Origin: Monodelphis domestica
Taxonomy: Eukaryota; Chordata; Mammalia; Didelphimorphia; Didelphidae
Length of the DNA stretch: 64,000 bases
Assembly: GCF_027887165.1 (NCBI RefSeq)
Contig: NC_077227.1
Span: 446,834,462 to 446,898,461, forward strand
Reading direction: 5' to 3'
Shown: positions 21,986 to 33,548 of the stretch, piece by piece
Layout of the letters: each line of letters starts with the position of its first letter
Numbering within the stretch: the stretch's first letter is position 1
The notes under the pieces: model-generated
Told to the model about the DNA's origin: nothing
What the model saw: the letters and a program-made list of their open reading frames with translations, nothing else
Database searches by the model: none
Program-made: the position numbers and the translations under genes

Positions 21986-24609
21986 CTGAACAGGGATTTG
22001 TTTTTGCATTTTTTTGTATTTCCCATGTTTGGCATAATGCCTGGCAAAAAATAATTGTTTAATAAATGCTTATTTATTATAAATATATTATACAAATAAG
22101 TATTTATTAACATAAGTGCTCCAGGGAAGGAACCATCTTGAAATTTTGTATTTCTATCCTAGAATCTATCACAGTGCCAGGCAAAGAGCAGGCAATTGGT
22201 AAATGCTTTATAGCTCTAGACACTGTGCTAATTATAAGATGATGTTAACTGACATTCTTTGCTATTCTTCAGGGGCTGGTCATTTATGGAAAGGTGGCAT
22301 GAGAACTCTCAGAAAGAAAGGTAGAAGAATCCTTAGAAATGATCTATCTAATTCAAAACAGTTGTTTTAAGGAGGAGAAAAATGAAGCTCAGAGAGGGAA
22401 AGTGACTGTTAATGGTATTTATGGAATAAAGTCACAGATTGGAACATGCTTGTTTTGGGGGACCCGTGGAGGAGGTTGTAGGAATGAAGACTGTTTTCAG
22501 GTTTCCAGGACTGCTATGAATTTAGAATTTGGCCTCTGGTCTTATTACTTGAAATAGGTTCAGCTTGACTCATCTAATCTGAGAGGTCGCTCCACTTAGA
22601 GGTGTTGTAGAGGGATAGATGATTGAACTTAGTCGGTCCACTGGTGAGAAGATGCTTGCTTTGGATTAATGTCTTTTGAGGGAAGATAGCTTCTTAGAGG
22701 GAAAGGATGATGTCTTATTTGAATAATTCTTTATAGCACCTAGTCAAAGACACTTCATTAATAAGAGTGGATGATATCTATTCTGAGTAAACCTCAGAGC
22801 AGAGTGGAGTTAACTGTTCCCCTAATTTTCCAGTGATTCCTCCTTTGCTCCTTATGGATCACATAGCTATAGACTTGATGTGTATTTGGAATTATTTGGG
22901 GCTTAATTGGGCTATTATTGAGATTTTGGCTATCCTTTAGATATTTTTTCTCTCCACCTAATTTGTATTTCTTAGTTGGTCAATTTTTCCTCTCTCTTCC
23001 TTTTAGGAGTTTCTGGTTAAGGGTAAAGTTAATCTTCAGCCAAGTTCAGACATGATAAGAGTGGGAGAGCTACCAAGAGAATCTAGTTCAAGGTTTGGCA
23101 TCCTGTAGAATGTATGCCAAAGGAAGCAAATTCAAGTTGTAGAGAAGCAGAAATGCAAATTACTGGGCCCACACTATAGGGAAAAAATTAGACACACCTG
23201 GAAGTTACTGATAGTGATGTCATACAGGATGTCAGCAACAGAGAGAGGTTCCAGAGTTGCCAATTCTTTTTGTTTATTCTTCCAGCTTCTTCAAGGAAAT
23301 GATTCCTTGTAACCCTTCCCTTCAAGTTCCATGCCCCGACTTTGAATTGAAACTGAATTAAGGAATTTCATTCTTCATTTCCAGGGCATGATTCAAGGGA
23401 TTGGAAAATGAGCTAATTTTTTAAAACTGAAAACAAATAGAGGATTTAGCTAGGAGAGACCAAGATGTTATTGGATAGTGAGTGGGTAAGGGGATTTATG
23501 AAGAGTTTTTGCAATGAATAGGGAATGATCATATTAATTTTTTTCCATTAGGGAAGAATGAACCTTAATTGCAGCAGAAGAAATTGGAGTTCAGCAAAAG
23601 AACCATGAGATCATAGATTTAGAGCTAGAAAGGCCTTTAGATTACTTTGAGTCCAACTCTCTGAAGAAACTGAGACATAGAGATGCCAAGTTTCCCAGGA
23701 GCCACAGCTTATAAGGTCTGAAACAGGATTTGAACTCAGGTCTTTCTAACTCTAAATCCAGAACTCTTAAAAACCTTCTCATGGTGTCACTAGGAACTGG
23801 AATAAGCCAGATGTTCAGAGAGGTAGAAGATACAGCTTTGTTTGGAGGTGGAGAGTTGGATAAGCTCATCTCTAAATGTTTGTTTCAGACCTGATTTCTA
23901 GGACTGATGTTAGGGAGGCAGTGTGGGACTTTCCCACTGCTAGTTTTAGAAGGCAGGGCTCATGTTTCATGCAACCAGTCTGACCACTTCTTATGTGGGA
24001 TATGTAGCTACCTTGTGACTGAGCTTAGAGAAGTGTGGTCTCATCCTTGAGGGTGTGACCTTAATGGGCCCTCCCATCCTGTTATGTGCTCTGAAATGCG
24101 AAATAATACTTTTCCCTTATGTCTCTTTTCAGTCTATATTGTCTATGTGTGTCTGATAGGTTTCTTATGAGTATTTCTCCTGTTCATATCTGTATTTCTT
24201 GGTATGTCTCTGCATCTTGGTATGCCTATCACAAGTAGGTACCTTTGTCAATCTTGTATGTGCCCATTTGCTTCTCTGTATCTGATGTGTTTGGGATCCT
24301 GTGCAAGGGATAACTCAGAGCATGGACAAAAATGGCCTAAAATTTCTGTATTTGTTCTTTTTCTCTTGGATATCAGGGCTTAGGGGTAAGGTAATACTTA
24401 TAGAAGTGTGCTGGTTGGGCTGTTTTCTTGAATTAAATTAGGACTGTATTCACAGGAACAATATTAAAGTTCTTTCATAAGTTTTTTTAAGAAATTAATT
24501 CCACTCTTTTGTACTCTAGAATACCTTCTATCTATCTACCTACCCTTTCTGCTGCCCATCCAAACATCTGCTTAGGATCTAGGGTGTTAATGGTAGAGGA
24601 AGAAGAGTT
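21986..24609. other. Unassigned intergenic sequence with a few MIR-like scraps
   Basis: MIR-like or L2-like wording occurs near 22010-22215 ('gcctggcaaaaaataattgt', 'cacagtgccaggcaaagagc') and 23590-23775 ('tagatttagagctagaaagg', 'gaactcaggtctttctaact'). The rest shows no exon, RNA gene or named repeat. Confidence 0.4.
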
Positions 24610-24838
24610 TCCCTGGGAGAAAGAAAGAAAGAGAGGGGGAGAGGGAGAAGGAGAGGGGGAGAAAGAGAGGGAGAGGGAGAAGGAGAGGGGGAGAAAGAGA
24701 GGGAGAGGGAGAGAAAGAGAAGGAGAGGGAGAGAAGAAGAGGAAAGAGAGACAGAGAGAGAGACAGAGAGAGACAGAGAGAGAGACAGAGAGAGAGACAG
24801 AGACAGACAGACAGACAGACATATAGATACACAGACAC
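24610..24838 (+). repeat. Long polypurine (GA-rich) tract with (GACA)n end
   Basis: About 230 bp in which the + strand is almost wholly A and G: GGGAGA/GAAAGA blocks, then (AGAC)n, then 'cacagacacacag'. Open frames on either strand here are artefacts of the repeat. Confidence 0.9.
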
Positions 24839-25029
24839 ACAGAGAAAGCCAGGGACAGAAACAGTCTGCTATAATAGGAAAACTGTATTTGTAGTCAGAA
24901 AACCTGGGTTTAAATTCTTGTTTTATATACTTATTAATTATGCAAACTTGGGCAAGTCACTTTTCTTTGGCCCTCAGTTTCTTCCCTTAAATAATTTGGA
25001 TTTGGATTAGATGATCTCTAAGATTTTTT

Positions 25030-25330
25030 TTAATCTCCTTATCTCATATGGACCAGCAACTTGGTACAATGGAAGCAACATCAATAGGGAGCTGGGGACC
25101 TAAGTTCTTATCGTGGTACAATGGAAAGAAGTCAGCCTCTGGAGTCATAGAACTGAGGTTCAAATCCTCTCCCTGAAGCTTACTATCTGTATGACTTTGT
25201 GTAAGTCATTCAGACTCTCTAGGTTGAATCTTTAAAATGAAGGAGTTGGACTAGGTTATCTCCAAAGTTCCTTCTAGCTCTACATCTGTGACCCCATGAT
25301 GTCATCTCCTACCTCTATACCTCAGTTTTT
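25030..25330 (+). repeat. MIR-like SINE copies
   Basis: 'tggtacaatggaaagaagtc', 'gaggttcaaatcctctccct' and 'tctttaaaatgaaggagttg' follow MIR-type order. Confidence 0.6.
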
Positions 25331-25699
25331 CTCTTCTGTCATATGGGGATTTTTAAAATTAGATAATTCGATATATTAGATAGAAGTCCATTCTTACTAC
25401 AATTTGCTTCTAGTTCTATGCTTCCATGATCATACTGTTTTATTTTGGTATTTTTATTAACTTTTTGTTTTTGTTAAAAATATATACATTTCTGAATATA
25501 TTCAGAGTATGAATATTCTTTTTGTTCTCTAGTGGACCCTCTCTTGTAACAGCAACAGCAACAACAACAACAACAAAAAAAACAACTAACTCATCACCAG
25601 AAGAGACTTTTATAGTCCCCCATCTCTGCAAAGACAGAAGGGCATTATACTTTCTCACCTCTTCTCTAGGGACAACTTCTTGATCATTAGAACTTCCCA

Positions 25700-26160
25700 G
25701 CCTAGTTTTTAAAATTGTTCTTTCCACTTAAATTATTGTAGTCATTGTATATTTTGTTTTCTTGGTTAACTTGATGCACTCTCCAACAATTCATATAATT
25801 CTTCCCATGGTTTTCTGAATTTTTTTTTAACCCTTACACTCCTTCTTAGAATCAATACTGTGTATTGGTTCCAAGGCAGAAGAGTGGTACGGGCTAGGCA
25901 TTGGGGGTTAAGTGACTTTCCCAGGGTCACACAGCTAGGAAGTGTCTGGGGCCATATTTGGACCCAGGACCTCCTGTCTCTAGGCCTGGCTCTCAATCCA
26001 CTGATCCACCTAGCTGCCCCCTTCTGAATTCTTTATGTTCACATTTCTCTTCCCCAGTTTGTTCGTCTATTCTCCAAAGTTCCACCTCCACAGTCTATTT
26101 TCTTTCAAAATTTTTGTTGTCACAAAAAGTGCTGCTGTAAGCATTTTTGATGTATATTCC
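25700..26160 (-). repeat. L1 3' end fragment split by a SINE
   Basis: Sequence before 25826 and after 26020 resembles the L1 3' end in reverse, for example 'ttgttgtcacaaaaagtgct' at 26114. The pieces are interrupted by the SINE at 25826-26019. Confidence 0.5.
25826..26019 (-). repeat. Marsupial tRNA-derived SINE, reverse, with target duplication
   Basis: 'aacccttacactccttctta', 'caatactgtgtattggttcc', 'gtgactttcccagggtcaca' and a head ending 'ccacctagctgccccc'. The nonamer 'ttctgaatt' occurs on both sides (near 25812 and 26021), which fits a target-site duplication. Confidence 0.88.
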
Positions 26161-26434
26161 ATGAAAATTTTAAAGGAAATTCAAGTCCAAAGACTCTTCT
26201 AAAGGAAGAGTGTATACTTTAGGTGGGAGAGATGAGAGCTAGAGAGATTAGGAGGTGGAGGAGCTTGGAAAGGATGCTTTGGAGTTGTTCCACTTTCAGA
26301 TGCCATTATTGAAACAAAGCTTCATGTTTCCTTTTACTTTTTCTGCTCACCTTCCTGTCTGGGCTCCATCGTAGCTCCGTTGTTATTCTCTATCTAACTT
26401 TATCCCTCCTAAATATATTTGTAGTTGTGGTTGT

Positions 26435-26437
<3 letters not shown>

Positions 26438-26505
<68 letters not shown>
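26438..26505. repeat. (TG)n microsatellite, about 34 units
   Basis: A perfect TG run. Confidence 0.95.
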
Positions 26506-26507
<2 letters not shown>

Positions 26508-26509
26508 CA

Positions 26510-28130
26510 GGGAAGGATATGCAATTTTATTCAACCTTCCCTACTTGTTGCCCCATGAGTTTGTTCCATCATGCACGAAGCAGTAAGGAACAGGGCTCTG
26601 CAGTTGTGTCTACAAGTGTGTGTGTGCCAAAGGGCTCTTAGTGTTTCTGAATTCATTCTCAATCTTGAAGATGAAGCCTGGAAATTACAGTTCTGCTCCC
26701 TGGCCCGACAGTTTGGGGGAGTTACCAGGAAAAGACAACACAGAAGGAGAAGATGATAGAAGGGCATCACTTGTAGGATTTTAGAATGAAGAAGATGTAA
26801 ACGTAGAAACCTGCACAGAAGTATTTGGGGAAAGCTTTATGCAAGAGGTTTCTGTTTTGTCATGGGGTGGGGACAGAGTTGCTTCTCAATCTCTTTCTGG
26901 GCCTTGCCCCTGTGAAAGAGGATGCATTTTGGGAGCCAAGCCTGCTTCCAAGCATTTCATCAAATATATTCTTCAGGCTGCCTTCATATCTCTTCTTTGT
27001 TGTTTGGTCATAGCACAGTTACCTCTTGTAAAACTGGGGCTAAGTGGTAACTGAGGAGGCTGGGCAGCAGAAGCCTCAGAGCAAAAAAGAACTTTAGAGG
27101 ATGCAGGGCAGAAAGTGAAACAAGGTTATCAGAATTGGAGTGCCTGGTTCTCAGAAATTTTGTTCCCTTTGCAGTTATATTAGTAGTAGAGTTAAAAGAA
27201 AATGGTCAAAATTATTCCTCTGCACAATTATGCGACCTGGGACAAGTAATTTTATCTTCTTCATTTCTTCATCTGTAAAATAAGGTTAGCCTCAATGGTC
27301 AGGACTTCCAGCCTCCCAGCTATAATTCCAAAAATATTCTATTGATTTGTGTAGAAAAAGGAAGAATTCCAGTTGCTGGTTTTCAGTTTTTTTCTGGAAT
27401 GAGTATACTGATACTACTTTGACAAGTGATGTAACTTCTCTGCCTCAGTTTCTCCATATGGCTACCTCTGATTTAATCTTCCAGGATGGAGGAATTTGTT
27501 TTATTTTATTTTCTTCTGTTGGTTTCGCTTGGCTTTTGTGTGTATAAGCACTCAAGTGCCCCTCCCCACAGGAGCAGAAAACCAAAATCAGTATTGCTAT
27601 TTTTCCTAAATGCTCCAAAGAAGGAAGCATGAAGCTTTTTTCTAGCCTGATTTGAACTGGAGATGAAATTGGGGATTCATTTGTTCCTCTCCTGTACAAA
27701 CATCAAGTGTGGGACTTGGTGCTGATTCAGTGAAGGATGAACAAAACATAGCCTCTACCTTCACAGAGCTTATGATGTCTTTCTTGTTTCATTTCTAGTC
27801 TGGGAATATTTTCACTGTTGTAGCTGGCAACATATCAACTCTTTGTTTGAGCTCTGAATATAAGAAATGAACTTCTCGTACCATTTTGTGAGATTTCCTT
27901 TGTTAGGTTGAGAATAGGACTTTACCCTTCTCTCCAGTATAACAGTCCCCACCCCCCTAAAACCTATTAACCAGAATGAAATAGGTACTAGGTTGGAGAT
28001 ACTTGGGCATGTACAATCCTTGAAGTTGACTTTTCTTTTGGTCTAGATTCCTGGGCACTTGTGGAGTGAAATTATCTGCCAGTGCAGATGGGCAACTGAC
28101 CTGAAACTTCTAGTCTGTAAGATTTTCCTG
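26510..28130. other. Unassigned upstream sequence, possible site of NOD2 exon 1
   Basis: No open frame or repeat here is convincing. In human the first NOD2 exon lies a few kilobases before the CARD exon, so a 5' non-coding exon could lie in this stretch. I cannot point to one from sequence alone. Confidence 0.25.
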
Positions 28131-28304
28131 GGGACTTTGAGAACTTTAGTGACTTGCCCATGGTCCTACAGTTAGTATGTGTGAGAAACAGAATTTGAAT
28201 CCAGGTCTTTCTGACACAGTCAGGACCCCAGCTCCACACTGCCTCTCAGCTAACTATGGGTAGACTGCAAAATGGCAGGACATAGAGGGATGGGGTGACA
28301 GAGC

Positions 28305-28485
28305 CTTAGATCAGTTTTGATCCACTGAGGCAAGAAACCAGAAGGGAAATCTCAGAGAGAGGCAGAAGTTCTGTGTAGCATTAAGATTTTTTGTCCTTGC
28401 AGAAATCTTATCAACATAGCATAAATGCCTCTCTCTGAGATTTCCCTTCTGGTTTCTTGCCTCAGTGGATCAAAACTGATCTAAG
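28305..28485. repeat. Perfect inverted repeat: 60-bp arms, 61-bp spacer
   Basis: The left arm 28305-28364 and right arm 28426-28485 are exact reverse complements over all 60 bases, checked base by base. Inside the spacer, 28382-28389 and 28403-28410 form a second 8-bp stem that is almost coaxial, so the whole unit could fold as one long hairpin. It does not look like any repeat family I recognise. It sits about 1 kb before the NOD2 CARD exon and directly before a TG microsatellite. Confidence 0.95.
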
Positions 28486-28497
28486 TCTCTGTTAATG

Positions 28498-28526
28498 GTG
28501 TGTGTGTGTGTGTGTGTGTGTGTGTT
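28498..28526. repeat. (TG)n microsatellite
   Basis: A short perfect TG run just after the inverted repeat. Confidence 0.9.
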
Positions 28527-28929
28527 TATGTGGCCAGAAGAAGGATTGGGAATAAAGAAGGGAGAAAGATGGTGGGAATATGTAAACAGGACCAACATTT
28601 AATATACACTTCTCTACCCTTAGGTATCCACAAGTAGTTCGAAACTGATGTATCCTACTTTGGTATGTAAATGTGGAATTCTCCAGGGCAAGAGACTGTT
28701 TGCTTTTTAAATTTTTTTATCCCCAACAGCTAGCAGAATGCACAGCACAAGGCAGAGGCTTAATAAATGCTTGTGAAATTGAACCAATGTGTTGGGACTT
28801 TCCTAGAAAACACGGCAGCCTGTACCTTGTAAGGAGAAGATAGAGAATCAGGGGCCAGAGACCCTGGAGACATTCCCCAGTAGCCTGGCCCCCTAGAGCT
28901 GTACCCTGCCAGTTGAAAAGTCATCAAAG

Positions 28930-29112
28930 GGCAGTTAGGTAGTTTCTAGAGAGCCAGGCTGGAGCACATAGGTTCAGATTTGGCCACAGAATACTTCCTA
29001 GCTGTGTGATCCTGGGCAAGTCATTTAATTCCAGTTGCCTAGCCCTCATTGCTCTTCTACCTTGGAACTAATAACTAGTATTAATTCTAAGAAAGAAAGT
29101 AAGAGTTTAAAA
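28930..29112 (+). repeat. Marsupial tRNA-derived SINE
   Basis: 'gggcagttaggtagtttcta', 'gtgtgatcctgggcaagtca', 'gtattaattctaagaaagaa' and an A-rich end. Confidence 0.8.
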
Positions 29113-29515
29113 AAAATTCTAGAAAGGAAGTGACTGCTTCCCATCTAGCATAGGGTGGTCTAGAGAAGTTATTTATAGAGGAAAGTTATCACTATTTACT
29201 TGTGGGGCTCAGGATCTCAAGGTTAGATAATGTATTGGGATTCAGGCAATGTGGGTTACAGTCCTGACTCACTAATTAGCTGAATGGCCTTTGACTTACT
29301 ATTTCCTCTTTCTGGACCTGTTGCTTCATCCATAAAAAGAGAATGTTAAATGAGGGGATTTCTTGGGTCGTGGCATTTTGTGTGTTCGGTGACTTTATGC
29401 TTCTCTAATTCTCTATGCTACTGCATTTTATCTCCTGAATTCTAGACTGATGTTTGACTGTTCCCAGCCTGGCTTTTTTGGAGAAGCTGAGTATTTATTT
29501 CTCTTTCCTCCCTAG

Positions 29516-29982
29516 GATGAGAAATGTACACCCAAGAGTTTTTCCAGGCTCAGCGGAGCCAGTTGGTGGGGCGGCTGGCCTTAAGGTCGTTGGAGAACTT
29601 TGAAAGTGTCTTGGACTATCTGCTCTCTTGGGAAGTGCTTACTTGGGAGGATTATGAGAGTGTGAGCCTCCCTGGGCAGCCCTTGTCCACTTTGGCTCGA
29701 CGTCTCCTGGATATTGTCTGGAATAAAGGCGGGCAAAGCTGTGAGCTGCTCTTTGCTGCGGTGCAGAAGGCTGAGGGAGCAGATGAACAAACAGAACCAC
29801 TGAGGAAGTGGAGTCAGAATGAATCCTGTTCAGTGCAGGACCTGCAGAAACACAGGCCGACGATTGTCAGGAAAATCTATGGCCACGTGGAAAGCATTTT
29901 AAACCTCTTACTTGAACGCGGTTTCCTCACCAAGTACGAATGTGACGAAATCAGGCTGCCCATATTTACGTCATCCCAGAGG
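29516..29982 (+). CDS. NOD2: NOD2 two-CARD exon (human exon 2 equivalent); translation starts at 29524
   Basis: This exon encodes residues 1-153 of NOD2, the cytosolic sensor of muramyl dipeptide that recruits RIPK2 through its CARDs to activate NF-kB. CARD1 is roughly residues 1-95 and CARD2 begins near residue 100 and finishes in the next exon. Diagnostic stretches are '[14 protein letters not shown]'-type text, '[13 protein letters not shown]', '[13 protein letters not shown]', '[14 protein letters not shown]' and '[11 protein letters not shown]'. The acceptor is 'tttcctccctag' ending at 29515 and the donor is 'agg|gtaaga' at 29982/29983 (phase 0). The ATG at 29524 matches the human short-isoform start (Met28). 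The codon two before it, 29518-29520, is TGA in the same frame, so a longer N-terminus spliced from an upstream exon is not possible. Confidence 0.97.
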
Positions 29983-30922
29983 GTAAGAGCTTGCATGAGA
30001 AAGAATCATGAGCTGGGTGTTTAGCCACCAGAAAATGTTTCACAGGTAAACCCTGCAGACCAGTGGGGTCACAGCCCTGAACACAGTTGTACATGAAAAA
30101 TGTTCACACGGTGTTGCCCTAGGAGGAGCACAGGCTCAGGATCATAGAGCAGAGCTGGAAGGGATGTCGGGGCTGCTAGCCCCCTCTACTCATTTTACAG
30201 CTAAATAAAGCAGGCAAGACAATTGGAATACGACTGCTGGCATAATTTTTACATATTTCCCTAGTGCCTTTGTTTGCAGTTTCCTTGACACCGCTTTCCC
30301 CCAAAGCACTTTCATAGTATGATACCGAAGGAAGAGCCCTGACCCTCGACTCAGGGGACTTGGGTTCAAATCCAAGTGATTACTCCCTGAGGTACCTTGG
30401 GCGAGTCATTCAGAATCCCTCTACAAAATGAGTGGGTTGTTTCCAGTGGCCTCTTCAGTCTCTTCCAGATCTAGACATTTGGTGTCATTTTAATAATCTT
30501 GCAAAAGGACTCATTGTCTCCATTTATGGAGGAGGGAGTCAGATCTTGGCGAAGATAACCTGGAAGAGGGTTGTGTGTGAATGGCAGAGCCGGCATGAGA
30601 GCCCAGGCTGGGCTCAGACCACTTTTCCACAGCCTTCATGATCTCAGAGCTCATGGGCATTACCCTGGCATCGGGGTGGGTGAGGAAAACAGCCCTGCCC
30701 TGGGTGAGCTTCTGCCACTTGTTATTTGTATGACCTTCAGGAAATCAGGCCCTGCCTCTGCTCTGCCTCAGTTTCCTTATTTGAGGAGCCCAGACTATAG
30801 GACCATGAAAGTTCATTCCAGCTCTCTATCCTGTTGTTGGTTTTCCTTTTAGTCTTCCTGCCCCTCCTGCCAAGCACAATAAGCAATTACCTTGCAGCTA
30901 GTAAGTGCTTTTAAAAAAATCT

Positions 30923-30963
30923 GTGTTAGATTAGATTGGATTGGATTGGACTGGATTGGATTA
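30923..30963 (+). repeat. (GGATT)n pentanucleotide repeat
   Basis: About eight imperfect units of the GATTG/GGATT type, directly before the T-run of the next SINE. Confidence 0.85.
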
Positions 30964-30967
30964 GCCT

Positions 30968-31146
30968 TTTTTTTTTTAACCCTTACCTTTTGTCTCAGTT
31001 CTAAGATAGAGTGGTATGAGTTAGGCAATAGGGGTTAAGTGACTTGCCCAGGGTCACACAGCTAGGAAGTGTCTGAAGCCAGATTTGAATGCTGGTCCTG
31101 ACAAATCCAAATCTGATGCTCTATTCACTGTGCTACCTAGTTGCCC
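30968..31146 (-). repeat. Marsupial tRNA-derived SINE, reverse
   Basis: T-run, 'aacccttaccttttgtctca', 'gtgacttgcccagggtcaca' and a head ending 'gctacctagttgcccc'. The middle ('caatactgtgtattgg' block) is deleted. Confidence 0.83.
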
Positions 31147-31249
31147 CATGATTGAACGTTTTGCTAACCCATATATATATTTGGGAAGAAGGATAGGTAT
31201 TGGATATATGATTTCATGAGTCTAAGGAATTTCCAGGTAAGAAAACTAC

Positions 31250-31410
31250 CTCTGCTGATGCAAATTGGCATCTTTTTTTGCAACTCAGAATCTTAGAAAG
31301 TTGCACAGAGTATGGAGAAGTTAAGTGACTTGCCTAGGGTCACGCATCAAGTATGTGTCAGAGGCAGGACTCAAACCCAGGCCTTTGTGGTTCTTTTACA
31401 TGAAATATCT
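31250..31410. repeat. MIR-like fragment
   Basis: 'gtgacttgcctagggtcacg', 'atgtgtcagaggcaggactc' and 'aaacccaggcctttgtggtt' follow the MIR 3' order. Confidence 0.6.
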
Positions 31411-31442
31411 CTTTGCAGCTATTATACAACTGGCTCAAGTGG

Positions 31443-31640
31443 GGGGGGGGCAGTTAGGTAGTACAGTGGTTAGAGCAGCAGACCTGGAGTCAGGGGGACC
31501 TAGGTTCAAATGTGACCTCAGATACTTCCTAGCTGTGTGACCCTGAGCAAGTCACTTTATCCCATTTGCCCAGCCCTTACTTACCCCTCTTCTGTCTTAG
31601 AAATGATACTAAGAAGATATGGGTTAAAAAAAAATTAACG
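31443..31640 (+). repeat. Marsupial tRNA-derived SINE
   Basis: 'gggcagttaggtagtacagt', 'ggttcaaatgtgacctcaga', 'gtgtgaccctgagcaagtca' and an A-rich end near 31637. A G-run precedes the head. Confidence 0.83.
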
Positions 31641-32261
31641 CTGCTAGGGAAATGTGTATATGCTTATTCAGCAAACAATTTATTCCATTCTAAGGAAATC
31701 AAGTTCTGTTAAGTCACACGCATTTGTTGAAATCCTAACGTTTGTCCTAATCAAATGTGTCCAGCCCTGTGGGGATACTGAGCTAGGGGTCCTAGTCTTG
31801 CCTGGAAAGTCCCGACAGTCTCATGAGACAACAGAGGCCAGGACACACCAGCCTGGGGGCAAGCCGTGGAGTCCAACAGCCCAGAATCCCAGAGGATTCT
31901 GAGGGAATTCAGGGATGGATGAGATCCGTGTAGGCTTGGGTCCTTACCGAAAGTATTACAGAGGAGGTTGGGCCTCGAACTGGGCCTTGAGAGATGCGAA
32001 GAGTTCAGAGAGAGAGAAGAGGGGAAGAGATTTCCCGCAGAAGTCACCGCATGAGCACAAGCATGGAGGTGGAATGGAGGCAATTGACTATGGAGAAGGG
32101 ACATGAGTGCCCCTGGAGGGAGCACAACGCCCAGGTTTGATCGAGGTGACTTTGGCCAAGTGAGCACATCTCTCTGGGCCTCCGAAGAGGCAGGAGTGGA
32201 GGCATCATCTCTGCTCTCCTTTCTAGTTCCAGATTGTAGGATTTGGTGAGAGGTAGGATAG

Positions 32262-32512
32262 TCAGCTAGGTGGAGCAGCAGATAGAGCGGTAGGCCTGGA
32301 GTCAGAAAGACCCCCGGTCATTTCTGGCCTCAGACACTTACTAGGTGTGTGATCCTGGGCAAATCACTTCATCCTGTTGGCCTCAGTTTCCTCTTCTGCA
32401 AAATGAGCAGGAGAAGGAAATGGCAAACCACTTCAGTATCTTTGCCAAGCAAACCCCAAATGAGTCCTGAAGGGCCAAACTGGACTGAAAACAATTGAAC
32501 AATAGCAGGATA
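32262..32512 (+). repeat. SINE with RTE/Bov-B-like tail
   Basis: Head 'gtcagctaggtggagcagca', 'gtgtgatcctgggcaaatca', 'ggcctcagtttcctcttctg', tail 'gagaaggaaatggcaaacca' and 'ttcagtatctttgccaag'. Confidence 0.83.
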
Positions 32513-33105
32513 AGATCAGATGATAAGACTGCCAAATCCCAGGATTTAGAGGTGGGAGGGTCCTTAAAAGTCATCTTATCCAAGCCCTTTATCTTAGCGA
32601 GAGGGTGATGAAGTCCAGAGATAACCTTAGCTGCCCCGGCTCAGGAAGGGACTCCAGGGAACACTGGCTGAGATTTTAAAAAATAGATGCTCCCATTTCA
32701 CAGACATTCTTCTCTATTTTCTCTCTGAATTAATATCCATGAACTGTCTTTGGAGTATGTTGGAGGTGATAGCTGAGCAAGGGAAGAGATTCAAAGGAGC
32801 CTGGGAGATCCTCCACTAAAATGGGGCTTTTCATTTTCTTGGAGCTAGCCATTTCCTTTGATTGGCATGCCATGCACAGGGAGGCCCAACCGGCATCAGG
32901 GGAATGATGCAAAATGTCTATTTTGGGAAGAGAAACTATAGTGAGGAAATTCAGGCTCCCTTAGAGTTTTTCTCACTGAACTTCCTCAGCTGGGCGTAGA
33001 CAGGCTATTGGGAAACAGAAGCTTCGTAATACCAGCCTGATTCACTGAACCCTTAACATCGTTGGGACTGGGGTGTCAGTATTAGCTCAGAGGCTCTTGG
33101 TGTTA

Positions 33106-33292
33106 GTCATACTTTACCTTCCACTTAGAATCAATACAGTGAATTGGTTCCAAGGCAGAAGAGTAGTAAGGGCTAGGCAATAGGGGTTAAGTGACTTGTC
33201 TAGGGTCACACAACTAGGAAGTGCCTGGGACCAGATTTGAGCCCATCTATAGGCCTGGCTCTCAATACATTGAGCCACTTATTTGCATCCCC
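33106..33292 (-). repeat. Marsupial tRNA-derived SINE, reverse
   Basis: 'actttaccttccacttagaa', 'caatacagtgaattggttcc', 'gtgacttgtctagggtcaca' and a degenerate head. It ends about 150 bp before the next NOD2 exon. Confidence 0.8.
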
Positions 33293-33442
33293 TAATAATA
33301 ACCTTTAAAAACTCTCATTTTCCTGGCATTTGATTGTGGCAGAGAAGGGTAGTTAAATCATAATAATCAGTCAACCACTTTCCCTGAGTTTTTTTGTGTA
33401 AAGTGTAGCAGATATGTAATGGACTTTCTGTGATTCTTGAAG

Positions 33443-33548
33443 GCAAGAAGGCTTCTTGACTTTGCAAAAGTAAAAGATAACGGAGTGGCCCAGTTTCTCC
33501 TCCAGCACATCCTCCAGTTGCCTGTCCTGCCAGTCCCACTCCCTGATG
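33443..33548 (+). CDS. NOD2: NOD2 exon 3 equivalent, end of CARD2 and linker
   Basis: This 106-nt exon encodes residues 154-188 plus one base of residue 189. The acceptor is 'ttcttgaag|gca' and the donor 'ctgatg|gtatgt'. Translation gives 'ARRLLDFAKVKDNGVAQFLL' then a proline-rich 'LPVLPVPLPD'. This continues CARD2 helix text directly from 'SQR' at the end of the previous exon. The phase-1 end (g) joins 'tt' of the next exon to make Val. To my knowledge the human exon has the same length. It joins the CARD module to the NACHT module. Confidence 0.95.

Larger units (their letters stand above)
29983..33442 (+). other. NOD2: NOD2 intron 2
   Basis: A 3.46-kb intron, GT-AG, phase 0. It contains a pentanucleotide repeat and four SINEs listed separately. 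The stretches 30000-30900 and 31640-32260 show no feature I can name. Confidence 0.9.

Noticed and set aside
24509-24840. Frames of 83-105 codons on both strands rich in Glu/Arg/Lys or Ser/Leu/Pro
   Set aside because: They are products of the polypurine tract, not genes.
29518-29523. Possibility that the TGA before the NOD2 ATG marks a pseudogene
   Set aside because: It lies before the start codon used by the short isoform, and all eight exons have intact frames and splice sites.
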